Assembly (NCBI GenBank): GCA_966186435.1
Contig: CBIFWW010000108.1
Location: forward strand, 1-11,390
Source: CBIFWW01 sp966186435
Lineage (GTDB): Bacteria; Pseudomonadota; Gammaproteobacteria; Enterobacterales; Enterobacteriaceae
DNA: 11,390 nt
Direction: 5' to 3'
The position numbers and the translations under genes are program-made. The notes under the pieces were generated by a model. It was given only the letters and a program-made list of their open reading frames with translations. It made no database searches and had not been told where the DNA came from. Shown here one piece after another: positions 5,945 through 11,390 of the stretch (position 1 is its first letter; each line of letters opens with the position of its first letter).

Positions 5945-7054
5945 TTACAGGGCGCGGAAGGCGATTTCCGTTGGGATCACTTCCCCGGTCCAGTACAGCT
6001 GAGCGGCAACTTTACCCGCTAAATCACGGTAGATGGCCGTGAATTCGCTGTCCGGGCGGCTGACTACCGTCGGCTGGCCGCGATCTAAATCTTCACGCAG
6101 GGAGATATGCAGCGGCATCTGGCCTAACAGCGTAGTGTGGTATTTCTCCGCCAGCTTTTCCGCCCCGCCGGTCCCGAAGATTGTCTCGTGGTGGCCACAC
6201 TGGCTGCAAATATGCATGCTCATGTTTTCCACGATACCTAGCACCGGCACCTCTACCTTCTCAAACATCACAATGCCTTTTTTGGCATCGATCAGCGCGA
6301 TATCCTGCGGCGTGGTCACCACCACAGCCCCGGTAACCGGGATGTTCTGCGCCAGGGTAAGCTGGATATCACCGGTGCCCGGCGGCATATCCAGCACCAG
6401 ATAATCCAGATCCGGCCACAGGGTTTCCTGAAGCATCTGCATCAGCGCTTTGCTGGCCATCGGCCCGCGCCACACCATGGCATTATCGTCAGTCACCAGA
6501 TAACCAATGGAGTTAGTCGCCAGGCCGTGGGCCTGAATCGGTGCCATATGGGTGCCATCCGGGGAGGTAGGACGTTGGTCTTCTGCCCCCAGCATGGTCG
6601 GCACCGACGGGCCATAAATATCGGCATCGAGAATACCCACCTTGGCCCCTTCCGCCGCCAGCGCCAGCGCCAGGTTGACCGCAGTAGAAGACTTCCCTAC
6701 TCCGCCTTTACCGGAACTCACGGCGATGATGTTTTTCACCCCGTTGATCCCGGCCTGGTCTTTCACCCGTTTCAGGGTGGCGATGTTGTGAGCCAGCTTC
6801 CAGTCAATGGCTTTGGCACCGGTAATACGCAGCAGCTCTGCGCTAGTTTGCTCTTGCAATGCTTCAAAGCCACTTTGCCAGACGAAGGGCATCTGTAGCT
6901 CAATGTGCAGCGTGTCATCCAGCCACGCCACGTGATGCAACGCCTTAAGCGCCGTCAGGTTGTGCTTCAAAGTGGGGTGCTGGAAATTAACCAGCGTGCC
7001 TACCACCAGCGCGCGCAACGCTTCCGGGGATTTGGCCTGGGATTGTGAATGCAT
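5945..7054 (-). CDS. mrp: Iron-sulfur cluster carrier protein Mrp/ApbC
   Basis: Cytoplasmic P-loop ATPase of 369 residues (E. coli Mrp 369-370) that binds an Fe-S cluster, probably at a dimer interface, and passes it to apoproteins. Domains in order: an N-terminal MIP18/DUF59-like region (about 8-95), then the ParA/MinD-type NTPase. The deviant Walker A is SSGKGGVGKSS at 113-123, the nucleotide-switch region follows in GILDADIYGPSVP (140-152) and DMPPGTGD (222-229), and the cluster-binding CxxC is Cys283 and Cys286 in ICSQCGHH. AAGGAG ends five bases upstream of the ATG. It diverges from metG across 157 bases, the usual enterobacterial arrangement, and is followed by its own terminator. All key residues are present. 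Confidence 0.97.
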   Translation of the reverse strand: MHSQSQAKSPEALRALVVGTLVNFQHPTLKHNLTALKALHHVAWLDDTLHIELQMPFVWQSGFEALQEQTSAELLRITGAKAIDWKLAHNIATLKRVKDQAGINGVKNIIAVSSGKGGVGKSSTAVNLALALAAEGAKVGILDADIYGPSVPTMLGAEDQRPTSPDGTHMAPIQAHGLATNSIGYLVTDDNAMVWRGPMASKALMQMLQETLWPDLDYLVLDMPPGTGDIQLTLAQNIPVTGAVVVTTPQDIALIDAKKGIVMFEKVEVPVLGIVENMSMHICSQCGHHETIFGTGGAEKLAEKYHTTLLGQMPLHISLREDLDRGQPTVVSRPDSEFTAIYRDLAGKVAAQLYWTGEVIPTEIAFRAL

Positions 7055-7211
7055 CCCGACTCCTTTTTATTCTTTATGGAAAGACGCCCTAAGTTTACCC
7101 CAAAGGCAGAGAATATTCTTTTCAGAATCAGGCGCGGCGCGCGGTAGCGTAACAAAGCCCCTTTTGGTAACATCGCTATCCCCTTTTACAACAGAAGAAA
7201 TGATTGTAACC

Positions 7212-9242
7212 ATGGCTCAAGTCGCGAAAAAAATACTGGTAACGTGCGCCCTCCCGTACGCAAACGGCTCTATTCACCTCGGTCATATGCTGGAGCATAT
7301 CCAGGCTGATGTCTGGGTTCGTTACCAGCGAATGCGCGGCCACCAGGTGAACTTCATCTGCGCGGACGATGCCCACGGCACGCCGATCATGCTGAAAGCG
7401 CAGCAGCTGGGGGTTTCCCCAGAGCAGATGATTGCCGAGATGAGCCAGGAGCATCAAACCGATTTTGCTGGCTTTGAAATCAGCTACGATAACTATCACT
7501 CCACCCACAGTGACGAGAACCGCGAGCTATCTGAGCTGATCTACGGCCGCCTGAAAGAAAACGGTTTTATTAAAAACCGCACCATCTCCCAGCTGTACGA
7601 TCCAGAAAAAGGCATGTTCCTGCCAGACCGTTTCGTGAAAGGTACCTGCCCGAAATGTAAATCCCCGGACCAATACGGCGATAACTGTGAAGTCTGTGGC
7701 GCCACCTACAGCCCGACAGAGCTTATCGAGCCGAAGTCTGTGGTATCTGGTGCTGCGCCGGTGATGCGTGAGTCTGAGCACTTCTTCTTCGACCTGCCTT
7801 CCTTTAGCGAGATGCTGCAAGCCTGGACCCGTTCTGGTGCGCTGCAAGAGCAGGTCGCCAATAAGATGCAGGAATGGTTTGATTCCGGCCTGCAACAGTG
7901 GGATATCTCCCGCGATGCGCCTTACTTTGGCTTTGAGATCCCGGGTGCGCCGGGCAAATACTTCTACGTTTGGCTGGATGCGCCAATCGGCTACATGGGT
8001 TCCTTTAAGAATCTATGCGATAAACGCAGCGATCTGAACTTTGACGACTGGTGGAAAAAAGACTCTGATGCCGAGCTGTATCACTTTATCGGTAAAGATA
8101 TCGTCTACTTCCACAGCCTGTTCTGGCCAGCCATGCTGGAAGGCAGCAACTTCCGTAAGCCGACCAACCTGTTCGTCCACGGCTATGTCACCGTAAACGG
8201 TGCCAAAATGTCCAAGTCGCGCGGCACCTTTATCAAGGCTAGCACCTGGCTGAAGCACATGGATGCCGACAGCCTGCGCTATTACTACACCGCCAAGCTC
8301 TCTTCACGCATTGATGATATTGACCTGAACCTGGAAGACTTCATTCAGCGCGTGAATGCCGATATCGTCAACAAAGTGGTTAACCTGGCTTCCCGTAATG
8401 CGGGCTTTATTGCCAAACGCTTTGGCGGCGAACTGGCAGCAGACGTCGCCGATCCGGTGCTGTATCAGCAATTCCTGGACGCAGCAGACAGCATTGCAGA
8501 AGCCTGGGAAAGCCGCGAATTTGGCCGTGCAGTACGTGAAATCATGGCAATGGCCGATGTGGCTAACCGCTATGTGGATGAGCAGGCGCCGTGGGTGGTG
8601 GCAAAACAAGAAGGCCGCGATGCCGATCTGCAAGCCATCTGCTCAATGGGTATCAACATGTTCCGCGTACTGATGACCTGGCTGAAGCCGGTGCTGCCAG
8701 CCCTGACCGAACGTGCCGAGGCCTTCCTCAATACCACCCTGACCTGGGATGGTATTCAGCAGCCGCTGGTCAGCCATAAAGTGAATAACTTTAAGGCCCT
8801 GTATAACCGTATTGAAATGAAAAACGTTGAGGCACTGGTGGAAGCATCGAAAGAAGAAGTGAAAGCCACTGCGGCTCCGGTCACTGGCCCGCTGGCTGAT
8901 GACCCGATTCAGGAAACCATTACCTTTGACGATTTCGCTAAGGTAGATATGCGTATTGCCCTGATCGAAAACGCCGAGTTTGTGGATGGCTCCGATAAAC
9001 TGCTGCGTTTGACCCTGGATATCGGCGGTGAGAAACGCAACGTGTTCTCCGGTATTCGCTCCGCCTACCCGGACCCACAGGCGCTGATTGGCCGCCTGAC
9101 GGTGATGGTGGCGAACCTGGCACCGCGTAAAATGCGCTTCGGCATCTCTGAGGGGATGGTGATGGCAGCAGGCCCTGGCGGGAAGGATATCTTCCTGTTA
9201 AGCCCGGACAGCGGCGCCCAGCCTGGCCAGCAGGTTAAGTAA
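7212..9242 (+). CDS. metG: Methionyl-tRNA synthetase MetG
   Basis: Essential class I synthetase that charges tRNA-Met for initiation and elongation; 676 residues against 677 in E. coli. From this start, the HIGH-type motif is HLGH at 22-25. The zinc knuckle has Cys146, Cys149, Cys159 and Cys162 (CPKCK and CEVC), and KMSKS is at 332-336 in GAKMSKSRGTF. An anticodon-binding helical domain follows. The C-terminal part (about 575-676) is the EMAP/Trbp111-like tRNA-binding and dimerisation domain, from TFDDFAKVDMRI onward. I chose the ATG at 7212 because MAQVAKKILVTCALPYANG matches the family N-terminus. An in-frame ATG at 7200 would add MIVT and cannot be excluded, since neither start has a strong Shine-Dalgarno. 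The frame stays open back to 6960, but that part lies antisense to mrp and has no homology I recognise. Confidence 0.98.
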   Translation: MAQVAKKILVTCALPYANGSIHLGHMLEHIQADVWVRYQRMRGHQVNFICADDAHGTPIMLKAQQLGVSPEQMIAEMSQEHQTDFAGFEISYDNYHSTHSDENRELSELIYGRLKENGFIKNRTISQLYDPEKGMFLPDRFVKGTCPKCKSPDQYGDNCEVCGATYSPTELIEPKSVVSGAAPVMRESEHFFFDLPSFSEMLQAWTRSGALQEQVANKMQEWFDSGLQQWDISRDAPYFGFEIPGAPGKYFYVWLDAPIGYMGSFKNLCDKRSDLNFDDWWKKDSDAELYHFIGKDIVYFHSLFWPAMLEGSNFRKPTNLFVHGYVTVNGAKMSKSRGTFIKASTWLKHMDADSLRYYYTAKLSSRIDDIDLNLEDFIQRVNADIVNKVVNLASRNAGFIAKRFGGELAADVADPVLYQQFLDAADSIAEAWESREFGRAVREIMAMADVANRYVDEQAPWVVAKQEGRDADLQAICSMGINMFRVLMTWLKPVLPALTERAEAFLNTTLTWDGIQQPLVSHKVNNFKALYNRIEMKNVEALVEASKEEVKATAAPVTGPLADDPIQETITFDDFAKVDMRIALIENAEFVDGSDKLLRLTLDIGGEKRNVFSGIRSAYPDPQALIGRLTVMVANLAPRKMRFGISEGMVMAAGPGGKDIFLLSPDSGAQPGQQVK

Positions 9243-9251
9243 TCATGCGAC

Positions 9252-9276
9252 AACGCCCTCCACGGAGGGCGTTTTT
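9252..9276 (+). terminator. Intrinsic terminator of metG
   Basis: AACGCCCTC (9252-9260) and GAGGGCGTT (9265-9273) form a perfect nine-base-pair stem with the loop CACG, followed directly by a run of Ts to 9276. It begins ten bases after the metG stop. It marks the boundary between the conserved metG region and the AT-rich accessory region. Confidence 0.93.
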
Positions 9277-9376
9277 ACATCTATATATAAATTCAAAATC
9301 CGCCATCCATATAAAAACAAACATCATATATAATATTTCTGCAAACCAAGGCGCAGATTAAAAAACAATAGTCGCA

Positions 9377-9405
9377 TTGGAAAATTCCCTTCCCCAGCCT
9401 ATATT
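9377..9405 (+). promoter_or_regulatory. Sigma-70-type promoter upstream of the autotransporter locus
   Basis: TTGGAA (9377-9382, four of six to the -35) and TATATT (9400-9405, five of six to the -10) are 17 bases apart. Transcription would begin near 9412, about 40 bases before the small ORF at 9453 and 236 before the autotransporter start. A TATAAT at 9329-9334 is a second, weaker candidate with no good -35. The surrounding AT-rich DNA makes chance hexamers more likely and is also the kind of sequence H-NS silences; that last point is inference. Confidence 0.5.
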
Positions 9406-9452
9406 AAATACTAAGTTCATAAAAACACCTTTGGGCCTCAGGGAAAAGTCTA

Positions 9453-9602
9453 ATGAAAAAAACCTATCTGGCATTAAGCTGCACCGCGGTATTATTAACC
9501 ATGCATGGAACTGCTGTAGCACAAGACTGTAATTCCAACACTAATATATTTGGCCAAAACATCACAGATAGCACCGAAATAATTAACATTGCCGAAACAT
9601 AG
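9453..9602 (+). CDS. Short secreted ORF, probable truncated autotransporter N-terminus
   Basis: A 49-codon frame encoding MKKTYLALSCTAVLLTMHG, then TAVA followed by Gln24: a clear Sec signal peptide with cleavage predicted after residue 23. The remaining 26 residues (QDCNSNTNIFGQNITDSTEI, then INIAET) have no domain I know. The end, STEIINIAET, resembles a rung of the neighbouring autotransporter's passenger (NTGVINIAEG, about codons 132-141). The frame stops at TAG, followed at once by TGA, with no further coding to 9647. GGGAAAA ahead of the ATG is only a weak ribosome binding site. The best reading is the leftover start of an older autotransporter whose passenger has been lost or replaced. 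A small secreted peptide is the alternative. No terminator separates it from the gene 45 bases downstream. Confidence 0.5.
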   Translation: MKKTYLALSCTAVLLTMHGTAVAQDCNSNTNIFGQNITDSTEIINIAET

Positions 9603-9647
9603 TGAAGGGTTTTATCTAGGACATTTTCAAATTTTATAGAGGATAAA

Positions 9648-11390
9648 ATGAAAATATTATATTTTCCGTTTTTTTATGGTGCTTTGTTAAGCTTTAGCTC
9701 AGGAACTGCTTATGCAGATACTTTTTACACTCAAGATACTGTTGTTGATAACACCACAAAAAATGATACCAACTTGTATGTTGGATATTTTTTCAACACA
9801 TCAGTTACTATGAACAACTCCGTTTTTAATATGTCAGGGAATATTTATGCAGGCTATTTAATAGGGCAAGGTAATCTAACGTTAAATCAAAGTCATATTA
9901 TTTCCAGCTATGGGTTAATTGGTAGTTCACAAGGAACTATAAGTCCCTCTTTAGTTACAGGCGCAATAAATATTGAGTCTGGCTCTTCATTGAATTTGCA
10001 ATATCTGACCATAGGGGATGGTCATACTTCAAGCTTAGCAAATACGGGGGTGATAAATATTGCTGAAGGTGGTCAATTGAGTGCGACTAACACAGTGGGC
10101 ACCTTTGCTTTAGGCATCAATGGCGCTTTGGGCACATTAAATATTAATGGCGATGCCCAGCTGAAAGTACCCGCATTTTTCCTGGGGACTGAATTAAATC
10201 AGGATCCGACCACTGGACAGAATATGGGCACCGGTCAAGCCATTATCAATATTAATCAGGGTGGATTGCTTTCTACCAACACACTCCTTATTGATGCATC
10301 AGGTACAGTTCAGTTCAATTTAAATGGCGGCACACTGCAAATCGATCCCGGTGATAACACTGGGCTACCCACCGGCACCCCGGACCATACGGTGTTTACG
10401 TTTCCTTTACAAATTACGGCTAATTCAACCGTTGATGTGACCAGTGGGGCCAAATTAGAAGTTCAGGGCAATATTACCGGTGCAGGTGGGCTGGATAAAA
10501 CAGGCGACGGTCAACTGGTGCTATCCGGGATCAACAGCTGGCACGGCGGCACACAGCTTGGTGGCGGGCTATTGCAAGCGCAAAGCGCCGGGGCGTTGCC
10601 AGGCAACACCGCTTATACCCTTAGTGGCGGTACCCTTGATTTGAATAGCTACTCTCTTACGATGAGCCAACTGGCGGGGAGTGGTGGCACAGTGCAATTG
10701 GGCAATGCTAGTGCCCTGACAGTCAATCAGGCCAGCAACAGCCAGTTTTCCGGGCAGTTTACCGGTACAGGTAGCCTGACAAAAAGCGGCAGCGGTGTGC
10801 TGACGCTTTCCGACAACAGCCCCGCCTATGCCGGGCCGATAGCGCTGAACGGCGGCGGGCTGCAGATTGACGGTAATTTTTCGGCGGCACAGGTGACGGT
10901 GGCCAGCGGTGCGGTGTTATCCGGTAATGGCAAGGTGGGGGACACCACTCTGGCCAGTGGCAGCCGACTTCAGGTTGGGGATGCGGGTGTCAGCAGCCAG
11001 GCCAGCTTTTCCACCGGTAATTTAACCAACGGCGGTACCCTGGTGCTCAGCCCTGGAAATGCGTCAGCCGGCAATATCCTCACCGTCAACGGCAACTACA
11101 CCGGTCATCAGGGCCGCCTGATAGTAGACAGTATGCTGGGTAACGATAGCGCCAGTACTGATAGGCTGATTATCACCGGCAATGCCAGCGGCACCACCGA
11201 TGTGGCGGTCACCAACCTGGGGGGCCGTGGGGATCAAACCCTCAACGGGATTGAGATAGTCCGGGTGGGCGGCACCAGCAGCAATGGGGCCTTCACTAAC
11301 AGCCACAATATCAGCGCCGGGCTTTACAATTATACGCTGGTCCAGAAAGGGCAGAACTATGTGTTAACCAGCGACTATATAGGGCCGACT
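9648..11390 (+). CDS. Pertactin-like type V autotransporter, passenger domain (3' end outside window)
   Basis: The frame runs from the ATG at 9648 to the edge of the window without a stop, 581 codons. GAGGA at 9639-9643 supports the start. A signal peptide, MKILYFPFFYGALLSFSSG then TAYA before Asp24, directs it to the Sec pathway. The chain then has beta-helix character with rungs of the form G-x-INI-x-x-G-x-x-L near codons 105, 134, 162 and 198. Two autotransporter-associated (PATR-type) repeats follow, at about codons 282-305 (GLDKTGDGQLVLSGINSWHG and GTQLGGGLLQ) and about 378-407 (GSLTKSGSGVLTLS, later ALNGGGLQIDG). The last stretch, from about codon 460 (TLVLSPGNASAGNILTVNGN, later GRLIVDSMLGND and ADRL-like TDRLIITG), is the pertactin-like C-terminal passenger region thought to drive folding. 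The beta-barrel translocator should follow beyond 11390. The function on the surface (adhesion, aggregation or other) cannot be told. I see no protease triad or RGD. The first third is AT-rich and the rest GC-rich. Confidence 0.88.
   Translation, partial: MKILYFPFFYGALLSFSSGTAYADTFYTQDTVVDNTTKNDTNLYVGYFFNTSVTMNNSVFNMSGNIYAGYLIGQGNLTLNQSHIISSYGLIGSSQGTISPSLVTGAINIESGSSLNLQYLTIGDGHTSSLANTGVINIAEGGQLSATNTVGTFALGINGALGTLNINGDAQLKVPAFFLGTELNQDPTTGQNMGTGQAIININQGGLLSTNTLLIDASGTVQFNLNGGTLQIDPGDNTGLPTGTPDHTVFTFPLQITANSTVDVTSGAKLEVQGNITGAGGLDKTGDGQLVLSGINSWHGGTQLGGGLLQAQSAGALPGNTAYTLSGGTLDLNSYSLTMSQLAGSGGTVQLGNASALTVNQASNSQFSGQFTGTGSLTKSGSGVLTLSDNSPAYAGPIALNGGGLQIDGNFSAAQVTVASGAVLSGNGKVGDTTLASGSRLQVGDAGVSSQASFSTGNLTNGGTLVLSPGNASAGNILTVNGNYTGHQGRLIVDSMLGNDSASTDRLIITGNASGTTDVAVTNLGGRGDQTLNGIEIVRVGGTSSNGAFTNSHNISAGLYNYTLVQKGQNYVLTSDYIGPT

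Noticed and set aside
7110..7181. Palindrome AGAATATTCT (7110-7119) and imperfect inverted repeat GGTAGCG/CGCTATCC (7143-7181) between mrp and metG
   Set aside because: Either could be an operator or a leader structure, but the repeats are short or bulged. I found no convincing promoter to relate them to, and no T-box or known riboswitch core.
6960..7211. In-frame upstream extension of metG by 84 codons
   Set aside because: It lies antisense to the start of mrp, contains no homology I recognise, and MetG proteins begin at the sequence encoded from about 7212.
9277..9452. Possible insertion-sequence or attachment-site scar in the AT-rich stretch after metG
   Set aside because: I looked for terminal inverted repeats, target duplications, tRNA ends or transposase remnants and found none. 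Only promoter-like sequence can be supported.
11064..11306. 80-codon minus-strand frame opposite the autotransporter
   Set aside because: It is antisense to the long passenger frame, which continues through the same bases without a stop, and it has no features of its own.

Overview
The window looks like chromosome of a Gram-negative enterobacterium, probably Yersiniaceae and possibly Serratia or a close relative. The lysine decarboxylase, MetG, Mrp and YehS proteins read as close relatives of the Escherichia coli proteins, and most genes have moderately high G+C. The genus is an inference from gene content and protein similarity; nothing in the sequence fixes it.

Left part (1-3750): the cadBA acid-stress operon, with the lysine/cadaverine antiporter followed by the inducible PLP lysine decarboxylase, closed by a strong hairpin terminator. 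Together they consume a cytoplasmic proton by decarboxylating lysine and export cadaverine in exchange for more lysine. Only 113 bases lie upstream of cadB, so cadC and its binding sites are outside the window.

Middle (3750-5940): small housekeeping and accessory genes. These are an EntD-type phosphopantetheinyl transferase on the minus strand, an exported RcnB-family periplasmic protein on the plus strand, and yehS (DUF1456) on the minus strand, whose stop codon overlaps that of the RcnB-family gene. Next comes a GNAT acetyltransferase pseudogene on the plus strand. It has kept its start, ribosome binding site and C-terminus but has lost its middle.

Right-centre (5914-9276): the conserved divergent pair mrp/apbC (Fe-S cluster carrier, minus) and metG (methionyl-tRNA synthetase, plus), each ended by a clear intrinsic terminator.

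Right end (9277-11390): an accessory region. An AT-rich intergenic stretch holds a good sigma-70-type promoter, then a 49-codon ORF with a signal peptide that looks like the broken-off start of an autotransporter. After it comes a long reading frame, open to the edge of the window, for a pertactin-like type V autotransporter passenger. The first third of this gene is AT-rich and the rest is GC-rich, so it looks mosaic. I see no CRISPR array, tRNA, rRNA, insertion sequence or clearly new system. The autotransporter locus and the GNAT pseudogene are the parts most worth a second look.
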